Shown here piece by piece: positions 44,821-54,040 of a stretch of DNA of 64,000 bases (its first letter is position 1; the number at the start of each line of letters is the position of its first letter). The notes under the pieces are model-generated. The model saw nothing but the letters and a program-made list of their open reading frames with translations. It was not told the origin of the DNA and did no database searches. This DNA is from an uncultured Roseovarius sp. (GTDB lineage: Bacteria; Pseudomonadota; Alphaproteobacteria; Rhodobacterales; Rhodobacteraceae), in NCBI RefSeq assembly GCF_913057115.1, contig NZ_CAJXNN010000014.1, positions 1 to 64,000 on the forward strand, given 5' to 3'. A program made the position numbers and the translations under genes.

Positions 44821-45423
44821 TTAGGTCGGCTGCGTGACCTTCATCGCGTCACGTTCGGCAAAAACTGCCAGCCAGTCATCCAGCGCGTCGTTCCCCTTGC
44901 GCCAGTTCCGCTCGGCGTGGCGAAAATCCAGATAACCCAAGGCGCAGCCCACGGCGATTTGTCCGGCGTCCAGCGGCCCGTTCAGGTGGCTCATCCAACG
45001 GGCATTGAGGGCGCTGGTGGCGCGTTCGATCTTGGCCCATTGGGCATCGCACCAGCCGTCAAAAACCTTTTCGGGCGGGCGGAAGCGATGCTCGTAAACC
45101 ATGGCCACAGCGGCGTCCATGATCGCATCTGCCGTGGCCTCCAGCGTCAGCACCTCCCAGATGCGCGCCTGCGGATAGAGCTCTGCCTGTGCATGATCGT
45201 CCAGATACCGGCAAATCACCCGGCTGTCATAGATCGACGGCCCCTCGTCGCGGATCAGTGCCGGGATTTTGCCCAAGGGGTTGGCCGCGATCACCTCGGC
45301 GGGGCTGTCGAAGGGATTGGTGGCCACCGGGACGATCTCGACCTCATTCAGAAGGCCGGTTTCGTGCAAGACGACATGCACCTTGCGCACAAAGGGCGAG
45401 GCGGCGGCAAAGACGAGTTTCAT
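44821..45423 (-). CDS. Glutathione S-transferase family protein
   Basis: 200 residues. N-terminal thioredoxin-like domain with ASPFVRKVHVVLHETGL (Ser in the usual catalytic spot), NPLGKIPALI with the cis-Pro and YDSRVICRYLD for glutathione binding; all-helical C-terminal domain with IAVGCALGYLDFR. It resembles bacterial YibF-like GSTs. Substrate unknown. The gene stands alone, convergent with gltX. Confidence 0.85.
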   Translation of the reverse strand: MKLVFAAASPFVRKVHVVLHETGLLNEVEIVPVATNPFDSPAEVIAANPLGKIPALIRDEGPSIYDSRVICRYLDDHAQAELYPQARIWEVLTLEATADAIMDAAVAMVYEHRFRPPEKVFDGWCDAQWAKIERATSALNARWMSHLNGPLDAGQIAVGCALGYLDFRHAERNWRKGNDALDDWLAVFAERDAMKVTQPT

Positions 45424-45485
45424 CGGGGATACCTCCTTGGTCTGTCGTCACGCTAGACCGCGGCAGGAGGGCTGGCAAGATCGCT

Positions 45486-45965
45486 TCAGAAACTGAAGAA
45501 CTCACCGAGGTTCTCGATGATCGCGACCAAGAGGACCATGCCCGCCACCAAAAGCGCGACCCACCACAGGAACTGGAACACGATCGCGCCGAGACCAAGA
45601 CAGGCCCCATAGGTTGGAAGGCGCCAATTCTCGCGCTTGACCGCCGAGACCGCTGCCAAGATCACGGCGAGAACCCCGAAAACGGGGGCGATCATCGCCA
45701 GGTAATAGTGCATGGGCACGGCCTGCACCTCGGGTTCGGGTTTCGGCAGGCCAAGGAAGCTGCGCCATGCGGCGCGCTTCATCTCGCCTGCGATTTCACC
45801 CACACGTTCCCCAACCGAAGGGCTGGGCTCCAATGAGGGGGCAACGATCTGGGCAAAGACAAGGACCATCGCCAGACCACCCGCCAGGATCGCCCAAAAC
45901 CCCACGTTTCTGAACGGGCTTGGATCGGCCAAGGTGGCGGCGGCTGTATTGGCGTTATGTTCCAT
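45486..45965 (-). CDS. Hypothetical membrane protein
   Basis: 159 residues. Four hydrophobic segments: VGFWAILAGGLAMVLVFAQIVAP, YYLAMIAPVFGVLAVILAAVSAV, LGLGAIVFQFLWWVALLVAG and a final one to IIENLGEFF. Between the first and second is a charged amphipathic loop (RVGEIAGEMKRAAWRSFLG). I do not recognise a family. It lies downstream of dacB on the same strand with a 96-bp gap. Confidence 0.6.
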   Translation of the reverse strand: MEHNANTAAATLADPSPFRNVGFWAILAGGLAMVLVFAQIVAPSLEPSPSVGERVGEIAGEMKRAAWRSFLGLPKPEPEVQAVPMHYYLAMIAPVFGVLAVILAAVSAVKRENWRLPTYGACLGLGAIVFQFLWWVALLVAGMVLLVAIIENLGEFFSF

Positions 45966-46061
45966 GCCTTGGTGGTATCCATGAAATCGGACAGAAATGG
46001 TGCGTCAAAAGGGTTTTTGCGTGTCACGTCGGCTAGGGCCTGTGGACAGTCACCACGGACC

Positions 46062-47552
46062 CTAGCTGCCATAGACCATACCCCAGCGCTCGATCAGCTT
46101 TTGCTGTAGCTGCTTGGCCCGTCTGTTCCAACTGCGCGCGCCCGGAGGGCGTTCGGTCACGCTGGAATCAATCTTTGCGCGCCGCCCCGTGTCGGCGGTG
46201 AAGATCGCGAAGGCCAGTTCGGTGCCATCGGGCGCCGTCATGTAGCCCGCCAGCGAGGAGACGAAATAAAGCGTGCCTGTCTTGGCCTGTACCTTGACCG
46301 GGTGATTGCGGTTCACCCTGCCATTGCCGTCACGCAGGTCGATGTCCTTGAGGATCGGCCGCAAGGCGCGGGCACCATGCACCTTGACCAAGGCCTGTGC
46401 CATGGCCCGCGCCGACAGGCGCGAGGCCTCGCCCAGCCCCGAGTGATCGACCAGCTTCGCGCCGCTCATGCCCAGCTCGCTCCGCGCCCAGCGGCTCATC
46501 TCGCGCGCCGAGGCATCCAGTGATTGCACCCGGCCATTGCGTGCACGGGTGGCCATCATGCCCACCAGTTCGGCGGTAAGGTTGGTGGAATACTTGAGCA
46601 TCCCGCGCAGCACATCGCGCAGGGGTGCGCTTTGATGTGTCACCAAGGCGGTGCCCTTCGGCGTCTGGCGCAATTCACCGCCGTCTTTCAGAACGATCCC
46701 CTGCGACCGGGCGAAGACGGCAAAGACCTCACCGGCATAGGCCGCCGGTTTGCGCACCGGAAGCCAGCGTGCCCCGCGCCCGCCCAGCGCGCCACGCGCC
46801 ACGGTCCAACTGTCGTATTCGCCACGGTCCTTGTAGGTGTAGACTGGCGATGAGCGTGTCGAAATCACCATGCGCGCGACCCGCACCTCGGGACGGTAGC
46901 GCGCGGAGCGGGCGTCCATCGTCACCTGATAGCCATCGCCGCCGCGCCGCCATTCGAAATGCACGCGGTTGTAATTCAGGTTCAGCCCGGAAATCGACGG
47001 GTTGTACCCCACATGCGCTGGTTGTCCCGCGTCGATCACCTTTTCGAAGGGCAGCGCGCCGCCCCATGTGCGGAACTGCCCGCGTACCTCGCGCACGCCC
47101 TTTGCTTTCAGGGCCGCCGCCATCTCGGCCAGCGCATCGGTGTCCAGCGTCGGGTCGCCGCCGCCGGCAAGAATCAGGTCGCCCTTGAGAACCCCGCCCT
47201 CAACCGGGCCGGTGGCAATCAATTGGGTTTTGAACCGATACCCCCCGCCCAAGGTATCGAGGGCATAAAGCGCGGTCACCGCCTTGGTCACGCTGGCGGG
47301 CGGTTGGCCATCGCGCGCCTCGCGCTCTTCCAGCGTCAGGCCGGTTTTCACATCCATGACCGAAAAGGACACCTCGCCACCAAGCTGCGCCTCTGCAATC
47401 AGCCGCTCGACACCGGGCGCCGCTCTTTGAATGAAATCCTCGGGGCGTCTTTCGGGGCGCAGAGAAACGGCAGGGGCATTGGCACAGGCCGCAGCACCGA
47501 ACACCGACAATCCCGAGGACAAAAAGGCACGTCTGGAAAACAGCGTCATCAT
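46062..47552 (-). CDS. dacB: D-alanyl-D-alanine carboxypeptidase/endopeptidase (PBP4)
   Basis: 496 residues. A signal with twin Arg (SRRAFLSSGLSVFGAAACA), possibly a lipoprotein-like Cys, precedes a serine-type S13 enzyme: PPASVTKAVTALYAL carries Ser-x-x-Lys, MLKYSTNLTAELVG the SxN box, and VQAKTGTLYFVSSLAGY the KTG box. LAGGGDPTLD is typical of PBP4. It trims peptidoglycan cross-links in the periplasm. It follows nadD by 55 bp. Confidence 0.9.
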   Translation of the reverse strand: MMTLFSRRAFLSSGLSVFGAAACANAPAVSLRPERRPEDFIQRAAPGVERLIAEAQLGGEVSFSVMDVKTGLTLEEREARDGQPPASVTKAVTALYALDTLGGGYRFKTQLIATGPVEGGVLKGDLILAGGGDPTLDTDALAEMAAALKAKGVREVRGQFRTWGGALPFEKVIDAGQPAHVGYNPSISGLNLNYNRVHFEWRRGGDGYQVTMDARSARYRPEVRVARMVISTRSSPVYTYKDRGEYDSWTVARGALGGRGARWLPVRKPAAYAGEVFAVFARSQGIVLKDGGELRQTPKGTALVTHQSAPLRDVLRGMLKYSTNLTAELVGMMATRARNGRVQSLDASAREMSRWARSELGMSGAKLVDHSGLGEASRLSARAMAQALVKVHGARALRPILKDIDLRDGNGRVNRNHPVKVQAKTGTLYFVSSLAGYMTAPDGTELAFAIFTADTGRRAKIDSSVTERPPGARSWNRRAKQLQQKLIERWGMVYGS

Positions 47553-47607
47553 GGTGCCAGTTAACCGCAGGTCCGGGCTTCAGACAATCCACTGATTGCG
47601 CTTTTGA

Positions 47608-48222
47608 TTAAGGTTTTTCGCTTTGCCTCCATGCCCCGCGCGCCCGCAGCCGGGTCGAGGAGATATCCAGCATCGGCACATTGACGAAGGCCCAGGCCGG
47701 CGGCATGGCCCGGCCCAGCATCACCGCCCTTTTGCCGCGCAGCCGGGCATGGCCATAAACCCGCGCCGCCTTGGACATCCGCGCCGAAATCCTTTGCCCG
47801 GGTCGCGCAAGCACACCTACCGGCACTCGGCCCATGATGTCGTGCCAATCCTGCCACTGGTCGAACTGCGCAAGGTTGTCGGCCCCCATCAGCCAGACAA
47901 AATGCACGCCCGGATAGCGCGCCTGAAGCGCTCGTAGGGTTTGTGCGGTATAACGCGTGCCAAGCTGCGCCTCGATATCACTGACCGTGATGCGCGGATG
48001 CGTGACCAGATCACGGCAGGCGGCCATGCGTGTCTCCAGCGGCGCGGGTCCATGGTCCTTCAAAGGGTTGCCGGGACTGACCAGCCACCACACCCGATCA
48101 AGGCCAAACCGGCGCAGCGCCTCGCGGCTGATGTGCAGATGCCCTGTGTGCGGCGGGTCGAACGACCCCCCCAAAAGCCCGATCACCTGCCCGGCCCGCG
48201 CCTTTGGCATGCCGTACCGCAT
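47608..48222 (-). CDS. nadD: Nicotinate-nucleotide adenylyltransferase
   Basis: 204 residues. [24 protein letters not shown] contains the (H/T)xGH nucleotidyltransferase motif, [13 protein letters not shown] and [16 protein letters not shown] are NadD blocks, and [12 protein letters not shown] holds the ISSTxxR signature. It makes NaAD in NAD synthesis. The start at 48222 is nine bases after GGGAGG; a second ATG nine bases upstream abuts that site. Confidence 0.92.
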   Translation of the reverse strand: MRYGMPKARAGQVIGLLGGSFDPPHTGHLHISREALRRFGLDRVWWLVSPGNPLKDHGPAPLETRMAACRDLVTHPRITVSDIEAQLGTRYTAQTLRALQARYPGVHFVWLMGADNLAQFDQWQDWHDIMGRVPVGVLARPGQRISARMSKAARVYGHARLRGKRAVMLGRAMPPAWAFVNVPMLDISSTRLRARGAWRQSEKP

Positions 48223-48361
48223 CTGCCGCATCCTCCCATGTTTACCCGGGGCCAGAAGACCATGGCCGTCAACCTGTTTGCCATAGTCGAAGTCACTCAC
48301 AAGGTTCAATCATTTCAATTCTAAGGATTTCGGGACCCGGGACTGCGCCATTGGCTACCGA

Positions 48362-50239
48362 ATGTTAACGCGCGTCGTCGCACTTTGCCTGCAAAACAGG
48401 CGAATGCAACAGGCGGCCCCGGTGACCTTTGAGCAGACCAGAACAGGCGAAGCGACTCATGACCAGACGGTTTGGGCCAATGAACAAGCGATTGTTGGTC
48501 TTGTGCTGGATCACACGCGCGATGCCATCATCGTGCAGGATGTCGAGGGCCACGTCGAATGGATCAACCCCGCCGCTGAAGCGATGTTCGGCTGGTCGCT
48601 GGAGGAGGTGCGCGGATACAAGACCCACGGCTTTATCCTGCCCGAGGGGCTGCGCCCCTCGCCCGAGCGGCTCAAGGCGTTCCGCTATGATCTCAACAGC
48701 AAACTGTTTGATCGCTACCACCTTGCCGAGCACCAGCGCCGCGATGGCTCACGCTTCTGGAACCAACAGAACTTCTCGGTCATCGACCTTGGTCAAAAGG
48801 ACGGGCAGAAGAAGATCGTCATCACCTGCCGCGATGTCACCGATCAAGTCACCACCGAGGCCGAGTTGCGCCGCGTGCAGGTTGATCTGCAACATGCCGC
48901 TTATCACGACGACCTGACCGGGCTGGCCAACCGCAAGCGCCTGACCGAATACCTCGCCTCGGACATGGTCGACGGCCATATCCGGCGGCAGGAAATCGGC
49001 GTGCTTCAGGTGGATGTCGACAAGTTCAAGGAAATCAACGACACCTTGGGCCACGCCGCGGGCGACGCCACGCTTGTGCATGTCGCGCAGGCCCTGCGCG
49101 CGGCCTGCGGGCGGCACGATCTGGTCTGTCGCACGGGGGGTGACGAGTTCTTGCTTGTCGGGCTCAAGACCGTGAGTCAAGACGCCCTGATGGCGCGGGC
49201 CGAATTGCTTTTGCGGGAAATCGCCAAGCCCCTTCCATGGAAAGATCAGACCATTCGCATCGGCGTCTCCATCGGGGCCAGCCTGTGCGCCACCGGGCGC
49301 TGCACCGGCGAGGCGCTGATTCAACAGGCCGATCAGGCGCTTTACGCCGCCAAGAACCGGGGTCGGGGCTGCGTGGTGTTCTACACCGAGCATCTGGGCC
49401 GGGTGCAAAAAGCGCAACAACAACTGGCCCGTGACCTCAAAAGGGCTGTGACCGAGGACCAGTTTGAAATTCACTTGCAACCGCAACTCCTGTTGCCCGC
49501 AAATCGCATCACCGGCTGCGAGGCGCTTTTGCGCTGGAACCACCCCAAGCGCGGCCAACTTGCCCCGGGGGCTTTCCTAGAAGCCGCCCGCAAAACCGGC
49601 CTCATGGCCGAGATTGATTACATCTCGATGAACCTCTCGCTCGATGCCCTCGTGGCGCTGCGCGAAAACGGCTTTCCCGATATGTGCATGGCGATCAATG
49701 TTTCCTGCGCGATCCTGGCCGACAGCAACTATCCCGGGCTGCTGGACTGGGCGCTGCAATCGCGTGGCCTGCCTGCCTCCTCCGTCTGCGTCGAGATTCT
49801 GGAAACCACCATCCTAGAAGGCGGTGATCTGGATGTGGTCACCGCCGTGGACCGCCTCAAACGGCTTGGCGTGCGGGTGGCACTGGATGATTTCGGCACC
49901 GGCTATGCAGGGCTGGCGCATATGTCGGCCTTCGATATCGACGCGATCAAGCTGGATCGCTCGATGATCGGACGGCTGGATGATGACCCGCGCAACCGCG
50001 TCATCATCCGCTCTATCATCCGGCTTTGCGCCCTGCTCAACATGAAGGTCATCGCCGAAGGCGTCGAAACCAATGCGCAGCTTGAGATTCTCCGCCGTGC
50101 CAAATGCCCCCTGATCCAAGGCTTCGGCCTCGCCCGCCCGATGCCGGTTGACGCCATGATCGACTGGCTGCGCGTCAACACACCGCTTGATGCCCCGGTG
50201 ACCTTCGACACCCCCGAGGCCTCGCGAAAACAGGGCTAA
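48362..50239 (+). CDS. PAS-GGDEF-EAL cyclic-di-GMP enzyme
   Basis: 625 residues. A PAS domain (DHTRDAIIVQDVEGHVEWINPAAEAMFG, about 45-165) is followed by GGDEF (RTGGDEFLLVG, motif intact) and EAL (GCEALLRWNH; then NVSCAI, ALDDFGTGYAG, IKLDRSMIG, IAEGVET, QGFGLARP). All residues needed for c-di-GMP synthesis and breakdown appear present, so it may do either; many such proteins act mainly as phosphodiesterases. No RxxD inhibitory site is seen at the usual spot. No membrane segment, so it is cytoplasmic. The PAS ligand is unknown. Confidence 0.9.
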   Translation: MLTRVVALCLQNRRMQQAAPVTFEQTRTGEATHDQTVWANEQAIVGLVLDHTRDAIIVQDVEGHVEWINPAAEAMFGWSLEEVRGYKTHGFILPEGLRPSPERLKAFRYDLNSKLFDRYHLAEHQRRDGSRFWNQQNFSVIDLGQKDGQKKIVITCRDVTDQVTTEAELRRVQVDLQHAAYHDDLTGLANRKRLTEYLASDMVDGHIRRQEIGVLQVDVDKFKEINDTLGHAAGDATLVHVAQALRAACGRHDLVCRTGGDEFLLVGLKTVSQDALMARAELLLREIAKPLPWKDQTIRIGVSIGASLCATGRCTGEALIQQADQALYAAKNRGRGCVVFYTEHLGRVQKAQQQLARDLKRAVTEDQFEIHLQPQLLLPANRITGCEALLRWNHPKRGQLAPGAFLEAARKTGLMAEIDYISMNLSLDALVALRENGFPDMCMAINVSCAILADSNYPGLLDWALQSRGLPASSVCVEILETTILEGGDLDVVTAVDRLKRLGVRVALDDFGTGYAGLAHMSAFDIDAIKLDRSMIGRLDDDPRNRVIIRSIIRLCALLNMKVIAEGVETNAQLEILRRAKCPLIQGFGLARPMPVDAMIDWLRVNTPLDAPVTFDTPEASRKQG

Positions 50240-50313
50240 CCTCCCATTGCTACGCCCCGCCCCCAAGGTTATATCGCGAGGAACCCAAGTTTTCCTCGCA
50301 GGAGCGGACCAAA

Positions 50314-51969
50314 ATGGCAGCCTATCAATACGTCTATCACATGCAGGGTGTCTCCAAGACCTACCCCGGCGGCAAGAAATGCTTTGAGAACATCCACCTC
50401 AGCTTCCTGCCCGGCGTGAAGATCGGCGTCGTCGGCCCCAACGGCGCCGGTAAATCCACCCTGATGAAGATCATGGCCGGCCTCGACACCGAATTTTCCG
50501 GTGAGGCATGGGCCGCCGAAGGCGCCAAGGTCGGTTACCTGCCGCAGGAGCCGCAGCTTGACCCGGCGCTGACCGTCCGCGAAAACGTCATGCTCGGCGT
50601 GGCCGAGAAAAAGGCCAAGCTCGATCGTTTCAACGAGCTGGCGATGAACTACTCGGACGAAACCGCCGATGAAATGGCGGCCCTGCAAGATGAGATCGAC
50701 AGTCAGAACCTCTGGGATCTCGACGCGCAAATCGACGTCTCCATGGAGGCCCTGCGCTGCCCGCCCGACGATGCCGATGTCACCACCCTTTCGGGCGGGG
50801 AAAAGCGCCGCGTGGCGCTGTGCAAACTGCTGCTCGAAGCGCCCGACATGCTGCTCCTTGACGAGCCGACAAACCACCTTGACGCCGAAACCATCGCATG
50901 GCTGCAACAGCACCTCATTGACTACAAGGGCACCATCCTGATCGTCACCCACGACCGGTATTTCCTTGACGACATCACCGGCTGGATTCTGGAACTCGAC
51001 CGCGGCCGCGGCATCCCTTACGAGGGTAACTATTCCAGCTGGCTGGAACAAAAGGCCAAGCGGCTGGAACAAGAGGCGCGCGAGGATAAATCGCGTCAGA
51101 AAACGCTGGAGCGGGAACTGGAATGGATGCGCCAAGGGCAAAAGGCCCGGCAAGCCAAATCCAAGGCCCGGATCAACGCCTATAACGATCTTGCCAACCA
51201 GTCCGAGCGCGAAAAACTCGCCCGCGCCCAGATCGTCATCCCCAACGGCCCGCGCCTTGGCTCGAAGGTGATCGAGGTGGAGGGCCTGAAAAAGCACATG
51301 GGCGACAAGCTCCTGATCGAAGACCTGACGTTTTCGCTGCCCCCCGGCGGTATCGTCGGCGTGATCGGCCCCAACGGCGCGGGTAAATCCACGCTCTTCA
51401 AGGTGCTGACGGGCCAGGAACAGCCCGACGAAGGCACCGTCGAATACGGCGACACGGTGGATCTGTCTTACGTCGACCAATCCCGCGATGACCTCAAGGA
51501 CGATGAAACCGTCTGGGAGGCGATCACCGGCGGCGCGGAAATCATCCAACTGGGCGACGCGCAAATGAACTCCCGCGCCTATTGCTCGGCCTTCAACTTC
51601 AAAGGCGGCGATCAGCAAAAGAAAGTCTCGCTTCTGTCTGGCGGCGAACGCAACCGCGTCCACATGGCCCGCCTGCTGAAATCCGGCGGCAACGTGCTCC
51701 TCTTGGACGAACCGACCAACGATCTAGACGTCGAAACCCTCCGCGCTTTGGAAGACGCGCTGGTGGATTTCGCCGGCTGCGCCGTGGTCATCTCCCACGA
51801 CCGTTTCTTCCTCGACCGCATCTGCACGCATATCCTGGCGTTCGAGGGCGAAGCCCACGTGGAATGGTTCGAAGGCAACTTCGAGGACTACGAGGAAGAC
51901 AAGAAGCGGCGTCTTGGCCCGGATGCGCTGGAGCCAACGCGGATGAAGCATAAGAAGTTTACGCGGTAA
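50314..51969 (+). CDS. ettA: Energy-dependent translational throttle protein
   Basis: 551 residues, ABC-F protein with two ATPase domains: GPNGAGKST and LSGGEKRRV in the first, GPNGAGKST and LSGGERNRV in the second, with DEPTNHLD and DEPTNDLD Walker B boxes. The short arm and the P-site tRNA interaction linker are of EttA length. It binds the ribosomal E site and gates early elongation in response to ADP/ATP ratio. AGGAG precedes the ATG. Confidence 0.93.
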   Translation: MAAYQYVYHMQGVSKTYPGGKKCFENIHLSFLPGVKIGVVGPNGAGKSTLMKIMAGLDTEFSGEAWAAEGAKVGYLPQEPQLDPALTVRENVMLGVAEKKAKLDRFNELAMNYSDETADEMAALQDEIDSQNLWDLDAQIDVSMEALRCPPDDADVTTLSGGEKRRVALCKLLLEAPDMLLLDEPTNHLDAETIAWLQQHLIDYKGTILIVTHDRYFLDDITGWILELDRGRGIPYEGNYSSWLEQKAKRLEQEAREDKSRQKTLERELEWMRQGQKARQAKSKARINAYNDLANQSEREKLARAQIVIPNGPRLGSKVIEVEGLKKHMGDKLLIEDLTFSLPPGGIVGVIGPNGAGKSTLFKVLTGQEQPDEGTVEYGDTVDLSYVDQSRDDLKDDETVWEAITGGAEIIQLGDAQMNSRAYCSAFNFKGGDQQKKVSLLSGGERNRVHMARLLKSGGNVLLLDEPTNDLDVETLRALEDALVDFAGCAVVISHDRFFLDRICTHILAFEGEAHVEWFEGNFEDYEEDKKRRLGPDALEPTRMKHKKFTR

Positions 51970-51970
51970 C

Positions 51971-51991
51971 GTCGAACGCCCCGCGTTCGAC
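51971..51991. terminator. Hairpin after ettA
   Basis: GTCGAACGC-CCC-GCGTTCGAC is a perfect 9-bp stem one base after the ettA stop. A second hairpin (AAACGCTCC...GGAGCGTTT, near 52155-52175) follows. No T run is present, so both may be Rho-linked or protective. The rest of the 280-bp gap shows nothing else. Confidence 0.55.
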
Positions 51992-52249
51992 GGGTGGGCG
52001 AAAGCGTTTCCAAAGGAAATGCGTGCCCACCCCGATTGCCATTCTAGGTGCCACAGCGATCACAATGACGTCCCAGACCCGATCCGGGACCTCGCCACCT
52101 CCGTTATCAAGCCACGCGCTCGCCAGCCCGGGGGGGGGGTGAGCAGGCTTCCCGGAAACGCTCCGGGGGAGCGTTTCGCCTGCGCACGGGCGGAGCCCAG
52201 GACTGGCGATCGCGCGGCGGCGCTACGCGCCTTGATTCCGCGCGGGGGC

Positions 52250-52648
52250 CTACTCCTCCGGTATCGCATCAGTCTCCTTTGGGGTTTCTGCCTCCTCCCC
52301 CTCCGGCACCTCCACCTTCTCCCCCCAGCCCAGCCGCTCTTTCAGCTTGGCCTCCAGTTCCACCTCCCCGGCGATCTTCATCTGCGCCCATGTGGCCAGC
52401 AACCGATTGATCCGCGCGTGGTACCCCTTGCCCATCGCCCGATAGAACCGCGCCACCGAGCGGTCCAAGTAAAGCGTCACCTTCTCTTTCGGTTCCTCCA
52501 CGTCCACATCCGCCTCCAGCGTGTGCCACGCCTCGGGCACCTCCAAGGCAATGGTCGACGGGATCCACGTTTCCTGCGACAGGAACACGAGGTTCTTCAT
52601 CAGCCCCTCACGGGCCAGCTTTTCGGTTTTGGTCATCCGGGCCATCAT
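52250..52648 (-). CDS. Orphan BrnA-like antitoxin family protein
   Basis: About 132 residues. The C-terminal half reads KVTLYLDRSVARFYRAMGKGYHARINRLLATW, cited in part as LYLDRSVARFYRAMGKGY, a BrnA-type ribbon-helix-helix DNA-binding domain; the N-terminal half (TKTEKLAREGLMKNLVFL, RWIPST-like WIPSTIALEVPEAWHT) is typical of the Rhodobacteraceae version. The extreme C-terminus is acidic. BrnA normally represses brnTA and neutralises the RNase BrnT, but no toxin gene adjoins. ATG 52648 follows GGAAGG. Confidence 0.7.
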   Translation of the reverse strand: MMARMTKTEKLAREGLMKNLVFLSQETWIPSTIALEVPEAWHTLEADVDVEEPKEKVTLYLDRSVARFYRAMGKGYHARINRLLATWAQMKIAGEVELEAKLKERLGWGEKVEVPEGEEAETPKETDAIPEE

Positions 52649-52724
52649 TTCGCCTTCCGTTTTGCAGCAGGCCACAACCCTCGCCAAACAGGGTTAACAC
52701 CACCTAAGCAGGGCGCGCGCAGGC

Positions 52725-52768
52725 ACCGACGCGATACCGACGTTTTACCGACGCGATACAGACACCGC
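52725..52768 (-). repeat. Four 11-bp GTCGGTA-type units (array 3, inverted)
   Basis: On the plus strand: ACCGACGCGAT, ACCGACGTTTT, ACCGACGCGAT and ACAGACACCGC, i.e. the reverse complement of the units in arrays 1 and 2. It sits 35 bp before the flavoprotein start and 77 bp before the BrnA-like start, between divergent genes. Confidence 0.8.
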
Positions 52769-52803
52769 TTTTCGCCCCCCGCCGAAGGGCTTATGAACAC
52801 CAC

Positions 52804-53964
52804 ATGAAACAGGTCGATCTGGTCATTCTGGGCGCAGGCCCCGCAGGCAGCGCCGCCGCCGTCACCGCCCGGCGCGCAGGGTTAACCGTCGCCCTGATCG
52901 ACAAGGCGCGCTTTCCCCGCGACAAGCTTTGCGGGGGGCTGGTGACAGGCCGCTGCGCTGCGCATCTGGCGCGGATTTTCGGGCAAGAGATCACAGAAGA
53001 CCTCTTCGATACTCGCCGCAACTTTGAATTTTTCCTGCAAGGTCAGGACCTTGGCAGGCTGGATGACGTTCCGCCCCTGCACCTGACCATGCGCCACGCC
53101 TTTGATGCGCGGCTTTTGGGCCATGCGCTGGCGGCAGGCGCCGAGGATTTTACCGGCCACCGCGTGGCCACCCTCGATCTGGCGCAAAACCGTGTGACAC
53201 TGGACAGGGGCGAGGCCCTCTTCTTCAAGGTTCTGATCGGGGCCGATGGCGTGCAAAGCCCTGTGGCCAAAGAACTTTTTGGCCGCGCCTTCGACCCCGA
53301 CCGCGTCGGCTTCGCGTTGGAGGTCGAGGCCCCCACCCAAGCCGCATCCGAGCAAACACCCATCAGAATCGATTTCGCCGCCGCCCGCTGGGGCTATGGC
53401 TGGTCCTTCCCGAAACGCGGCTCAACCACCGTCGGCTTGGGCGGCTTGCATGCCCCCAACCCGGATATGAAGGCCCACCTTGCCGCCTATCTTGACCAGT
53501 TGAACACAGGCCAAGACGCCAAGGTCAAAGGGCATTTCCTCCCCTTTGGCGAGGCGAAATCACATCCCGGTCGGGCCAATATACTGTTGGCGGGGGATGC
53601 GGCGGGCTTTGTCGATCCGATCACCGGTGAGGGCATCGGCCACGCCATCCACTCGGGCGAGCTGGCCGCGCTTTCCGCCGCCCGCGCCATCCAGAAAAAT
53701 ATGCCAGATCAAGCCTTTAAAGACTATCGCCACGCCACTCGGCCGATCCGCCACGCCGTGCGGCACGCCCGCCTGTTGCGCCCCTTGATCTTCACGCCCC
53801 GCCTGCAACCCTTCTTCGCACGAACGTTCAGAACCTCGCGCAGCCTCAAGCGCGAGTATATGCACCTGCTGTCGGGGGAGGCGGAGTATCCCGAACTGCT
53901 CTTTCGCGTGCTGGCGCGGCTGCCTGCGGCGTCGTTGCGCAACATTCGCGGCAAAAATCCCTGA
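52804..53964 (+). CDS. Geranylgeranyl reductase family FAD protein
   Basis: 386 residues. The FAD fingerprint VDLVILGAGPAGSAAAVTARRAG is followed by DKARFPRDKLCGGLV, the PxxKxCGG block of this family, WGYGWSFPKRGSTTVGLGG and LLAGDAAGFVDPITGEGIGHAIHSGELA. Members reduce isoprenoid chains or oxidise aromatic lipids; in phototrophs ChlP/BchP is one. No photosynthesis genes adjoin, so the substrate is open. It is preceded by repeat array 3. Confidence 0.82.
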   Translation: MKQVDLVILGAGPAGSAAAVTARRAGLTVALIDKARFPRDKLCGGLVTGRCAAHLARIFGQEITEDLFDTRRNFEFFLQGQDLGRLDDVPPLHLTMRHAFDARLLGHALAAGAEDFTGHRVATLDLAQNRVTLDRGEALFFKVLIGADGVQSPVAKELFGRAFDPDRVGFALEVEAPTQAASEQTPIRIDFAAARWGYGWSFPKRGSTTVGLGGLHAPNPDMKAHLAAYLDQLNTGQDAKVKGHFLPFGEAKSHPGRANILLAGDAAGFVDPITGEGIGHAIHSGELAALSAARAIQKNMPDQAFKDYRHATRPIRHAVRHARLLRPLIFTPRLQPFFARTFRTSRSLKREYMHLLSGEAEYPELLFRVLARLPAASLRNIRGKNP

Positions 53965-54040
53965 AACCAATCACTTGGTTTTGATTTTTGTCACGGGCGA
54001 TGGCAGCATAGATAGACCGTGCAACAAGGGGAACGCACCA

